NCBI RefSeq assembly: GCF_017834145.1
Contig: NZ_JAFIDA010000001.1
Span: 62,001-126,000 of the forward strand
Reading direction: 5' to 3'
Source of the DNA: Leucobacter exalbidus
GTDB taxonomy: Bacteria; Actinomycetota; Actinomycetes; Actinomycetales; Microbacteriaceae
Length of the DNA: 64,000 nucleotides
The notes beneath the pieces were generated by a model that ran no database searches, was not told the origin of the DNA, and saw only the letters and a program-made list of their open reading frames with translations. Shown here piece by piece: positions 6,499 to 16,807 of the stretch. The stretch's first letter is position 1. Each line of letters begins with the position of its first letter. The translations under genes were made by a program, and so were the position numbers.

Positions 6499-9400
6499 AT
6501 GCGTGTCACTGGTCGGGCAAGGTTGCGGGGAGGCTCGCAACCGCCGCGAACAAGATGGTTGCTGAAACTTTGTAGCGTTCTGGTGGCCTTCGCCGCGATG
6601 CTCACCGGCAGTGTGGCGGTTGGCGCGACGGCAGCTGCGGCGCTGCCCCGGGTGGAAACCGTGTCGTTTCCGGGCGGGGTAAATATCTCAATCTTTGAGC
6701 TGCCTGGTGGCACGCGCGCATACTGCGTCGAAATCATCATGGGGGAGCCGACGGGGCACGCCTGGCTCGATGGCCGGGTCACTTCGCTGCCCGGCCGCGC
6801 GGGCCTACTGAACTCCTGGGGTGACCCCAACGGCATGCGACAGATGAACTACCTCATTGATAAATATGGACAATCGACCAGTGCGTGGACGGCTGCGGCG
6901 CTGCAGCTCACGATCTGGCGCATGCGAGAGAACTTCGGGCAGGGAAACCCACAGCTCAACCGCACTATCTCGGCGCTCGAAGGGTCGAGTCGGGGGCGGG
7001 AGCTCATTGCGCGCTCCGACAAAATGTATGAAACGGCAAAAACGAATGCCACGGCTCCTGTCGCGGCCCCCAGTATCTTGGGGTCGCTGAAGCTCACCCC
7101 CGATCCGGCGGGCAAACCCGGCAGATACATCGTTTCGTTCCCGAAGGGCACGACCTCGCTGAGCGTGACCGGGGCGAAGTTCTCTCGCGATGGCAGTACG
7201 AAGCTGAGCGTGTCATCTTCAAGTGCGTCTGAGCGGGCGGTCGATGCCACCGCAGGAGCTACCCGCATCAAGGTCACCGGCACCTGGGAAACCAAGGGAA
7301 AAGCGGGGTGGGAACCCAAACTTGACGTTTACGGCACGCTGACGGCCGCCGGTGACCCCGGGCAACGTGTGGCCGTGTCAATCGGTAAGGCGGCACAGCC
7401 CAAGAAGCAGGGAACCTTCGCCGCCACCACCGTCACACTGCCGCCCCCGCTCGCCCCGCCGACGGCCTCTTCGCAGGCTCAACCCTCCGCTGAGGTGGGT
7501 GGCACGATGACGGACGAACTGCGGGTGCGGGCACAAAAGCAAACCACGCTAGAGATGTGGCCCGGCGCGACCGCCAGTTTCACCGCCTACCTCTATCCCG
7601 TGGTGGGCACCCCCAAATACTCGCCCGTTTGGGAAACACAATTGGGGGAGCCTTATGAAGCCCAGGCTGAGGATCCAGTGACAGGGCAGCCGCTGTGGTA
7701 CACCTGGTGGGCCGACTCCGAGGGGGCCGCGCTGCTCGATAGCGACGGAAACCAGATTGCTGCGGCCGACGAACAAGGCGTCGCCACGGAAGGCGTTGAC
7801 GCCAACGGGTTGGCATACCCGGTGCCTCAACTGGACGAGAACGACGAGTCCGTGCTCGATGATGAGGGCAACCCCGTCTTCTATTCTGCGCGCACCCCGG
7901 TACTTGAAGAACGCAGGGACCCTGAACGCTGGACCGAGCAAGAACTCTCTGCGCTGTCTGAGAAGGACCGCTGCCTCGCCCAACCGGTATTCCACGACGA
8001 AGGAATCCCGGTGCCGGGGCCAGGAAACTACTCGAGTGCACCGGCCGCGGTGCGCAGTGAGGGAACCGTGCACTGGGTGGAACGCGTGTACTCGCAAGGA
8101 ACCTTGAAACACGAGGGCGTGTGCGGGCTCCCCAACGAGACCACGCGCATTAATCAGCCCGGCGTCGTCACGCAGGCACCCGCAGACCTGCGCATCGGCG
8201 ATGAAGCCTATGACACCGCCACGGTGAGCGGTCGGCTGCTTCCAGACGTGTCGTACACACTGATGTTTGAGGCGTACCGCGCCGACGACGTCGCGGCCGC
8301 CGCAACCTGCACCCCCGAGAGCATTGTGTTTCGCTCAGATCGGGTGCCGGTGACCGGAACGGGTGAGGTGAGATCACCGGGGTTCAAGGTGACCCCCGCA
8401 CACGGCGTCGCCCTGTGGTGGGTGGAAACCCTCGAAATCGACGAGGGTGACGGGCCGCGAGTCTTGCACCGGGGCGCCTGCGGACTTGAGAACGAAACCA
8501 GCCGCATCGCCCACCCCAGCGTCGAGACACTCGCGATGCCCGATGCAATCGTGGGCGACTACCTCACCGACACCGCCATCTTGAGCGGAGACTTCGCCGC
8601 CACCGAGGGAACGCGTTGGGAGCTCGAGTTCAAGGGATACCGGGGCGCACCAGCCGCGACCGAAGAGCCCGAGCCCGAAATTGCTTCGGTCGCCGAAGCC
8701 GATGATGAACACGCAGCAGAGTCAGCAGAAGACGAAGCCCTGACCGATAAAAACGAGACGCCCGCCGTGTGTGACGCGAGCAACCTGCTGTTTGAGGTGC
8801 CGGCCATCGAGGTGACCGGGCCCGGTGAAGTGGTGAGCGAGGGGGTATTTGCGCGGCCCGAGTGGCAGGGCGAAATCTGGTGGGTCGAAACGCTGTGGCT
8901 GATCCAAGGAGACGAACGCGTGCCCTTCTCGGTTGGTGAATGTGGGATCGCCAACGAGACCACCTTCTTGACCGGGGCCACCGTCACCACGCAGGCCATG
9001 CCGCTTGCCTCCATCGGAGACGAAATGACCGACACCGCCATCGTTGAGGGCGAACTCAGCGCGCGTGACGGGGTGCACCACGAGATCACCTTCGAGGCGT
9101 ACCAGGGCGAAGCCTCCCTCACCGGCACCGAGCTCGCAGAATGCGGCGTTGAGAATCTGATCTGGGGGAGTGACCCGGTGCTGGTGGAGGGGCCCGGATC
9201 CTACGAATCATCTCCCCTCACCGCGCTGCCCGCCTACGGGAGTGACGTGTGGTGGGTGGAATCACTGTGGCTCGTGGAACCCGAGCAGGAGAAGCAGCTG
9301 CTGCACCGCGGCGACTGCGGGGTGGAACACGAGACCACGCGCCTGCAACGCCCTGACGTGTCGACGGTGGCGACTTCGACCGTGACCGTCGGCGACCCGG

Positions 9401-9927
9401 TATATGACACCGCCCTCGTCGAGGGCGCACTGTCGGTGCGCGAAGACATCGAGTTTTGGGTGCGCTTCACCGCCTATGAACGCCCACGTGAGGGCGCCAT
9501 GGTGTGCACCCCCGACACCGAGATTGTCGCGCTCTCAGACACGGTCGGTGTGCGCGTGCCCAAACCCGGCACGTACCGTTCGAAAGAGGTGACCGCGCTG
9601 CCCGAGCATGTGGGGCTGGGTGGATACGTTGAAACGCTCGTGCTGATCGAGAACGGTGAGGAATATGAGGTGCACCGGGGTGAATGCGGAGCCGAGCGCG
9701 AGAACTTCGAGATCGTGCCGGTAGTCACGCCCCCTGATGCCCCGCCGGTCACCCCGCCCAGTGCGCCGCCTGCTATACCGCCGGTGCCGCGGGCGCCGGG
9801 GGATCCGGAGCTGCCTCGCACCGGATTCGAGAACCGAGAGTTCATCGTCATCGGAGGGGCCGTGCTGGTGCTGGGGTTGGCAGCATGCGGCCTCGGGATG
9901 GCGCGAAAGAATCGAAAGAAATCGTGA
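6499..9927 (+). CDS. LPXTG-anchored surface protein with N-terminal thioester domain and Ig-like repeats
   Basis: The 1142-residue product is a sortase-anchored wall protein. It has a signal peptide (residues 1 to about 48, cleavage near AAAALP), an LPRTG sorting motif at 1105-1109, a hydrophobic helix and a KNRKK tail. The N-terminal domain carries AYCVE with Cys76 and ALQLTIW with Gln136. This is the spacing and context of thioester domains (TEDs) in Gram-positive adhesins, where Cys and Gln form an internal thioester that captures host amines. Four repeats of about 120-154 residues follow (starting near 555, 675, 829 and 954). Each begins with a GDxxxDTA block, contains WWVETL and ends near CGxxxETT; paired cysteines suggest disulfides. 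A Pro-rich stalk precedes LPRTG. AAGGAGG lies upstream of the ATG. No sortase gene is in the window. Confidence 0.88.
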   Translation: MRVTGRARLRGGSQPPRTRWLLKLCSVLVAFAAMLTGSVAVGATAAAALPRVETVSFPGGVNISIFELPGGTRAYCVEIIMGEPTGHAWLDGRVTSLPGRAGLLNSWGDPNGMRQMNYLIDKYGQSTSAWTAAALQLTIWRMRENFGQGNPQLNRTISALEGSSRGRELIARSDKMYETAKTNATAPVAAPSILGSLKLTPDPAGKPGRYIVSFPKGTTSLSVTGAKFSRDGSTKLSVSSSSASERAVDATAGATRIKVTGTWETKGKAGWEPKLDVYGTLTAAGDPGQRVAVSIGKAAQPKKQGTFAATTVTLPPPLAPPTASSQAQPSAEVGGTMTDELRVRAQKQTTLEMWPGATASFTAYLYPVVGTPKYSPVWETQLGEPYEAQAEDPVTGQPLWYTWWADSEGAALLDSDGNQIAAADEQGVATEGVDANGLAYPVPQLDENDESVLDDEGNPVFYSARTPVLEERRDPERWTEQELSALSEKDRCLAQPVFHDEGIPVPGPGNYSSAPAAVRSEGTVHWVERVYSQGTLKHEGVCGLPNETTRINQPGVVTQAPADLRIGDEAYDTATVSGRLLPDVSYTLMFEAYRADDVAAAATCTPESIVFRSDRVPVTGTGEVRSPGFKVTPAHGVALWWVETLEIDEGDGPRVLHRGACGLENETSRIAHPSVETLAMPDAIVGDYLTDTAILSGDFAATEGTRWELEFKGYRGAPAATEEPEPEIASVAEADDEHAAESAEDEALTDKNETPAVCDASNLLFEVPAIEVTGPGEVVSEGVFARPEWQGEIWWVETLWLIQGDERVPFSVGECGIANETTFLTGATVTTQAMPLASIGDEMTDTAIVEGELSARDGVHHEITFEAYQGEASLTGTELAECGVENLIWGSDPVLVEGPGSYESSPLTALPAYGSDVWWVESLWLVEPEQEKQLLHRGDCGVEHETTRLQRPDVSTVATSTVTVGDPVYDTALVEGALSVREDIEFWVRFTAYERPREGAMVCTPDTEIVALSDTVGVRVPKPGTYRSKEVTALPEHVGLGGYVETLVLIENGEEYEVHRGECGAERENFEIVPVVTPPDAPPVTPPSAPPAIPPVPRAPGDPELPRTGFENREFIVIGGAVLVLGLAACGLGMARKNRKKS

Positions 9928-10006
9928 CCCGCAGCGCTTGTGCAGCGCTTCCAAACCAAATTCATAGGTTCACGGGCCAGAGTGTAATCATACGAAGGGA
10001 GCCACC

Positions 10007-11784
<1,778 letters not shown>

Positions 11785-11825
11785 CGAACACACCCCGGTA
11801 ACCAGCACAGGCCACGCCTAGCTGG

Positions 11826-11860
11826 AGGTGAGCCCCGAGTCTGAGACTCGGGGCTCACCT
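11826..11860 (+). terminator. Strong hairpin terminator after the HtrA gene
   Basis: A 16-bp perfect stem with a 3-nt loop (11826-11841 and 11845-11860, AGGTGAGCCCCGAGTC arm) lies between the HtrA stop and the next gene. A GTG at 11828 lies inside it, which argues against using that as the start of the downstream gene. There is no strong T-run. Confidence 0.7.
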
Positions 11861-11881
11861 GTATCCCGTAGCATTGACACA

Positions 11882-14293
11882 ATGAGCAGCTCCACGCGAT
11901 TCCGCTTCGACCGAGGCAACCTCGACAAGCTCCTCGCACTGCCCAAATACGTCCTCGCGCTCATCCTCTCGTGGTTCGTACCGCGCGTGGCCAGCCGCTG
12001 GGCGTTCGGCAGCGGGGCCGGAGTCGGCGAAGGCGCGCTCGCGGTCGCCGCCGAGTTGCTGCGGCGCGATCCGGCATCGCGTATTACCTGGCTCGCTGCA
12101 GACCAGGCCGAAGCCGCCGACGCCCGCGCCCACGGGTTCACCCCCGTTATGAAACAGGGCTGGGATGGCTTCTGGGCCACCCTGCGCGCCGGCCAAATCG
12201 TCGTCACCCACGGCCTCGGCGACGTCAACCGCTTCGGCGTATCGGGCGGCTTCGTCACCCAGCTATGGCACGGCGCCCCCCTGAAACGCCTACACCTCGA
12301 CTCCCCGGTCACCACCACGGTGCAGGGCCCCGCCATCTTGCGCCGCGTACTGCGCCGCATGTACTTGCGCGGCGCAGCCGAGGTCGACCTGTTCGTCGCC
12401 GGATCACCCATCGCGGCAGACCGGCTCCGCTCGGCATTTCGTGTCGCCCCCGGCAAAGTACGCGTGCTCGGCGATGCCCGAGACGATGCGCTCGCCGCAG
12501 AACTGCACGACCCCGCAGCCCAGGCCGTGACGCGCGCACGCCTGCTCGAGCTCGTTCCCGGGGCCGCGAGCGCCGGGCGCCTCGTGATGTATGCCCCGAC
12601 CTGGCGCGACGGCGACGTCGACCCGGCACTGCCCAGCGCCGCCGAACGCGCCGAGATCGAGGCCGCTCTCGAACGCGCCGACGCACACCTGATCATCCGA
12701 TCGCACCCGCTCGGCGAGGGTGCGTGGGTCGAATGGACGCACGCCCGCGTGCACCTGCTCGGCGCAGACCTTGTGCGCGACATCACCCCGCTGCTGAGCG
12801 CCATCGACTGGCTGATTACCGACTACTCATCCATCGCCATCGACTTCGCGCTGCTCGGCCGCCCCATCATGTGGTTCGCGCCCGATCTCGCCGCCTACCA
12901 GGCGTCGCGCGGGCTCTACGAACCGCTCGAGGTGACCAGCGGCGGCCGCATCAGCCACTCCTGGCAGGCTGTGGGGCAGCGCCTCACTGAACTTACGACC
13001 TCGACGACGGCGCAGCGTGCCGCAGTCATTGAAACCCGCGCGCTCGCTGCACGGTTTCACCCCCACGCCGAGGGCGGCGCGGCCGGCCGCGTGCTCGACG
13101 AGATCATGCGTCTCAGACAGCCCGCGCGCGACCTCATCGCGACGCCCGCCGTGTTCTTTGAGAGCTTTTACGGCCGCCAGGTGAGCTGCAACCCGCTCGC
13201 CATCGATCGTGAGATCGCGGCCCGCGCCCCGCATGTCACCCGCTACTGGAGCGTGACGAGCGAGACCCAGCAGGTGCCCGAGGGCGCCGTCGCCCTGCTC
13301 GTCGGCGGCAAAGACTGGTGCGCGGCCCGCCGCTACGCCCGGGTGCTCGTGGTGAATGACTGGCTGCGGTATGGTTTTCGCCGGGCCCGCGGGCAGATCG
13401 TGCTGCAAACCTGGCACGGCACCATGCTCAAGCACCTCGCGCTCGGCCGCCCCAATGTTGGCCTGCGCACGCGGCTTGCGATCAAGCGTGAGAGCCGCCG
13501 CTGGAACCTGATGCTGTCGCAGAACCCGCACTCGACGGCGCAGTTTCGCGCAAGCTACGCCTACCGAGGTCAGGTGCTCGAGACCGGGTATCCCCGCTGC
13601 GACCGGCTCGCGCAGGCCGTCATTGGTGCCGACCGCAACCCCGTCGAGGTGGGGCTGGTGCGTGCCGCGCTCGGCGTGCCCGCCGGAGCCCGCGTGCTGC
13701 TGTACGCGCCGACCTGGCGCGACGGCGGTGTGGGCGTCGTCAACGACCTCGACGTGCACGCCCTGGCCCACGAGCTCGGTGACGACTGGGTCGTGATCGC
13801 GCGCGGCCACACCCGCACGCACGGCTTCGGCGGCTACGCCGGCCCCGGATCCCTGGGCTCCCGCAACATCTTTGATGCCCGTGACTCGCGTGGCCTCGTT
13901 ATCGATGCGACCGCGCACGATGATATTAACGATGTGCTGCTGGCCGCTGATCTCGTCGTCACTGACTACTCGTCGATCATGTTCGACGCGACCGTCGCAC
14001 GCTTACCGCTCGTGTTCTTTGCCCCCGATCTCGCGGCGTATCGCGACCGCGAGCGCGGGTTCACCTTCGACTTCGAAGCGCAGGCCCCGGGCCCGATTCT
14101 GGGCACCCGTGATGAGGTAGCCGAGCACGCGCTCGCGCTGGGCGCGAACGGGCTCGACGCCGCGTGGGTGCAGGAGTACTCGGCGCGCTACGAGGCTTGG
14201 CGCGACACCTTCAACCCGCACGATGATGGGCAAGCCGCGTCGCGCGTGTTTGACGAGCTCGAGCAGCGCGGCGCCCTCGCCGAGCGCGCGTAA
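11882..14293 (+). CDS. Fused double-domain CDP-glycerol glycerophosphotransferase-like protein
   Basis: The 803-residue product contains two consecutive TagB/TagF-like (Glyphos_transf) domains. Domain 1 (about 90-415) shows LWHGAPLKRL, MYAPTWRDGD, RSHPLG and WLITDYSSIAIDF. Domain 2 (about 430-790) shows TWHGTMLKHL, LYAPTWRDGG, ARGHT and LVVTDYSSIMFDA. These enzymes add glycerol- or ribitol-phosphate units from CDP-polyols to teichoic-acid-like chains at the membrane. An amphipathic N-terminus may bind membrane. Duplication of the whole catalytic unit suggests two linkage specificities, or a primase and polymerase in one chain. ATG 11882 was chosen because the upstream GTG lies in a terminator stem. 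Substrate is unknown. Confidence 0.85.
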   Translation: MSSSTRFRFDRGNLDKLLALPKYVLALILSWFVPRVASRWAFGSGAGVGEGALAVAAELLRRDPASRITWLAADQAEAADARAHGFTPVMKQGWDGFWATLRAGQIVVTHGLGDVNRFGVSGGFVTQLWHGAPLKRLHLDSPVTTTVQGPAILRRVLRRMYLRGAAEVDLFVAGSPIAADRLRSAFRVAPGKVRVLGDARDDALAAELHDPAAQAVTRARLLELVPGAASAGRLVMYAPTWRDGDVDPALPSAAERAEIEAALERADAHLIIRSHPLGEGAWVEWTHARVHLLGADLVRDITPLLSAIDWLITDYSSIAIDFALLGRPIMWFAPDLAAYQASRGLYEPLEVTSGGRISHSWQAVGQRLTELTTSTTAQRAAVIETRALAARFHPHAEGGAAGRVLDEIMRLRQPARDLIATPAVFFESFYGRQVSCNPLAIDREIAARAPHVTRYWSVTSETQQVPEGAVALLVGGKDWCAARRYARVLVVNDWLRYGFRRARGQIVLQTWHGTMLKHLALGRPNVGLRTRLAIKRESRRWNLMLSQNPHSTAQFRASYAYRGQVLETGYPRCDRLAQAVIGADRNPVEVGLVRAALGVPAGARVLLYAPTWRDGGVGVVNDLDVHALAHELGDDWVVIARGHTRTHGFGGYAGPGSLGSRNIFDARDSRGLVIDATAHDDINDVLLAADLVVTDYSSIMFDATVARLPLVFFAPDLAAYRDRERGFTFDFEAQAPGPILGTRDEVAEHALALGANGLDAAWVQEYSARYEAWRDTFNPHDDGQAASRVFDELEQRGALAERA

Positions 14294-14371
14294 CTAGCTG
14301 TTCGCTGCAGCGGTCTGCTGTCACCGGCCTGCCGCCCGCGGCTTCCTGCGGGCCAGTCTCTCCTGAAGTCG

Positions 14372-15445
14372 CTAGCCGCGAATGCGGGAGCGGTCGACGA
14401 CGCTGCGGGCGCCAAACACGATGCCGCGCAAGAACCCGGTGCCCCAGCTTAAGTGCATCGTGGTGAGCACCGCGGCGGTGAGCGCACGATCGCGCAGGCC
14501 CTGCTGCCCGGGGATCTTCACGGTCGCGAACCCGATCCCCGCGGCGTAAGCAACCAGGGGAGTGAGCAGCACGGGCCAGGCCGAGGCCCACGGCAGCACC
14601 CCGAGGGCGAGCAGGGGGAGCGAGACCACGCTCACGGTGAGCCCCAGCACGAGCGCGCCGGGGGCGAAGAAACGCCACGGGTTGGCACGGCCATATTTGC
14701 GTACGAGCTGCGCACGCCACGCCCCGGTGGCGAAGAACTGTCGCGACAAATCACGCAGGCTGGCCCGCGGCCAATAGGTCACGCCGAGCGCCGGTTCGAA
14801 CCACACGCCGTACCCCGCGCGCCGCAACCGCAGGCTGAGCTCCCAATCCTCGCCGCGCAAGATGGCGGGGTCGTAGACGCCCACCGCGGTGACCGCGTCA
14901 CGGCGAAACACGCCGAGGTACGCCGATTCTGCCGGGCCGGCGACGCCGTCGCCGTGATAGGCCCCGCCGCCCAACCCAAACGGGCTGTTATAGGCGCGGG
15001 CGATAGCGCGCTGCACTGATCCGGATCCGGCGGCGCGCATGATCCCGCCCACGTTGGCGGCGCCCGTTGCGCGCAGGGCCTCGATGGCGCGCGCGGTGTA
15101 GTCGGGCGTGAGCTCAGAGTGCGCGTCGACGCGCACGATCACCGGGTGCTGGCTGTGTGCGATCGCCAGATTGAGGCCGGCCGGAATGTCTCTGGCCGGG
15201 TTCTCTACGAGGCGAATGCGGGGATCTTGCGCCTGCAGCTGCCGCGCAATCTCGGTGGTGTTGTCGGTGGACGGGCCGAGCGCGAGCACCAGTTCCTTCT
15301 CGCCGGGGTACTGCTGCGCGAGCACCGTGTGCACCGCGCTGGCGAGAAACCCGGCCTCATTTAAGACGGGCATGACGTAGCTCACCGCGGGTTGCTCGGG
15401 CAGCGGGGGGAGCGTCAGGGGCGTTGCAGAGGGGGGCCGATTCAC
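14372..15445 (-). CDS. Family 2 glycosyltransferase, membrane protein
   Basis: The 357-residue product has a GT-A glycosyltransferase family 2 domain: SYVMPVLNEAGFL near the N-terminus, VRVDAHSEL as the metal-binding DxD-like site, and RGEDWELSLRLRRAGY as the ED acceptor/base region. Hydrophobic segments follow (about 245-300). It resembles succinoglycan/exopolysaccharide-type transferases that add a sugar to a lipid-linked acceptor. The GTG at 15445 with GGGAGG upstream was taken as start. The open frame extends further upstream but only as antisense of the next gene. It lies between two glycerophosphotransferase genes, so a role in wall or capsule polymer synthesis is likely. Confidence 0.85.
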   Translation of the reverse strand: MNRPPSATPLTLPPLPEQPAVSYVMPVLNEAGFLASAVHTVLAQQYPGEKELVLALGPSTDNTTEIARQLQAQDPRIRLVENPARDIPAGLNLAIAHSQHPVIVRVDAHSELTPDYTARAIEALRATGAANVGGIMRAAGSGSVQRAIARAYNSPFGLGGGAYHGDGVAGPAESAYLGVFRRDAVTAVGVYDPAILRGEDWELSLRLRRAGYGVWFEPALGVTYWPRASLRDLSRQFFATGAWRAQLVRKYGRANPWRFFAPGALVLGLTVSVVSLPLLALGVLPWASAWPVLLTPLVAYAAGIGFATVKIPGQQGLRDRALTAAVLTTMHLSWGTGFLRGIVFGARSVVDRSRIRG

Positions 15446-15565
15446 CCCCCGATCCTCCCATACGCGCTGGGGAAGCTGCCGCGCGCACGCCAGTTCTGAG
15501 AGAAGTGGGCGGCGCGACCGGGAGGTTTCGTGCGGCGTTAAGCAAGCCCCGGGTATCCTGGACGG

Positions 15566-16795
15566 ATGCAGATTGCGAAGGATGTGAAGCGCGCGGCCCG
15601 GCTGGCGCGGCGCGTACTCAAGGGACGTCGGGCATTTTTTGATCTGCGAGAGTTGCTGGCGGCTAGGGGACCGCTGCCCAAACACCACTTTCGGGTGGGC
15701 GTGTACTTCGCAGACAGCGACGTCAACATCTACCAAATGCGGCAGTGGTATGCCCCGCTGGCCGAGCTTGCGAACACGCACCCGGTGCTCGTGTTGGCAC
15801 GCAACGCGGCGGGCGCCCGCCAGCTGATGCAAGAGAGCGGGCTGCAGGTCGCGTTCGTTCCCAAGGTGACCGACATTGAGCGCGTGATCGGCGAACAAGA
15901 CCTCGATGTCATCTTGTACGTCAACCAGAACACCCGCAATTTTCAGATGATGCGCTACGGCGAGCGTTGGCATGTATTCGTCAATCATGGCGAGAGTGAC
16001 AAGATGTACATGACCAGCAACCAGTACAAAACGTACGATTATGCGATGGTGGCGGGCGAGGCCGCGCGTGAGCGGCTCACGAACGCGCTGTGGGGGTACG
16101 ACGTCGACTCGCGCACGATCGCGATTGGTCGCCCGCAGACCGACCACCTCAGCGGCGAACCACCGTTCACCCCCGACTCGCGCACCGTGGTGCTGTATGC
16201 CCCCACCTGGGAGGGGGACCGGCCGGCCGCGAGCTACGGCTCGGTCGCCACGCACGGCGAACGGCTCGTCGCGCGGCTGCTGGAAACCGGGCGCCACCGG
16301 GTCGTCTACCGGCCTCACCCGCGCAGCGGCGTGGTCGATGCCGACTTTGGGGCGGCCAACACCCGCATCATCGCGATGCTTGAAGAAGCCAACAAGCGCG
16401 ACGCTTCAGCGCAGCACGTCTATGACACGGCGCCCGCGCTGGGGTGGCAGCTCAGCCTGCCCGATGTCGCCATCTGCGATATCTCGGCGATGGTCTACGA
16501 CCGGCTCGCCACGGGCAAGCCGCTGATGGTGACGCGCCCCGCTGCCCCCGAAGCTTCCATCGATGAGGGCGGCTACCTGAGCGAGTGTGAGTGGCTGAAC
16601 GCCGCAGACGGTGCACGTATCGACGAGGTGCTTGACCGGGTGATCGGTGACGATGTGGCCCGCGAGCGCCTGGGCGTCTGGTCGACGCGGTACTTCGGCG
16701 ACACCACTCCGGGGGCCCCCACCAGGCGGTTCCACGAGGCGATCGAGGAGCTGTTGGGTAGCGCGGCCGACTGGCGGGAACGCAAGGCCCGCTAG
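15566..16795 (+). CDS. Single-domain CDP-glycerol glycerophosphotransferase family protein
   Basis: The 409-residue product is a second glycerophosphotransferase-like protein. It has an N-terminal Rossmann-like half with VGVYFADSDVNIYQMRQWY and VFVNHGESDKMYM, and a C-terminal half with VVLYAPTWEGDR, VYRPHPRSGV and DVAICDISAMVYDRL. The last motif replaces the TDYSS of classical TagF proteins with CDIS. The HGESDK motif replaces the usual WHGxPxK. It probably transfers a phosphopolyol or related group to a cell-wall glycopolymer. It is divergent from the GT2 gene and shares a roughly 120-bp promoter region with it. Confidence 0.8.
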   Translation: MQIAKDVKRAARLARRVLKGRRAFFDLRELLAARGPLPKHHFRVGVYFADSDVNIYQMRQWYAPLAELANTHPVLVLARNAAGARQLMQESGLQVAFVPKVTDIERVIGEQDLDVILYVNQNTRNFQMMRYGERWHVFVNHGESDKMYMTSNQYKTYDYAMVAGEAARERLTNALWGYDVDSRTIAIGRPQTDHLSGEPPFTPDSRTVVLYAPTWEGDRPAASYGSVATHGERLVARLLETGRHRVVYRPHPRSGVVDADFGAANTRIIAMLEEANKRDASAQHVYDTAPALGWQLSLPDVAICDISAMVYDRLATGKPLMVTRPAAPEASIDEGGYLSECEWLNAADGARIDEVLDRVIGDDVARERLGVWSTRYFGDTTPGAPTRRFHEAIEELLGSAADWRERKAR

Positions 16796-16807
16796 CCCAC
16801 TCGCGCG

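Noticed and set aside
12827-13918. 363-residue minus-strand frame opposite the double glycerophosphotransferase
   Set aside because: No recognisable motif and fully overlaps a certain gene.
15446-16318. A long minus-strand extension upstream of the GT2 glycosyltransferase
   Set aside because: It lies antisense to the glycerophosphotransferase gene at 15566 and has no family resemblance; the GTG at 15445 has a good ribosome site.
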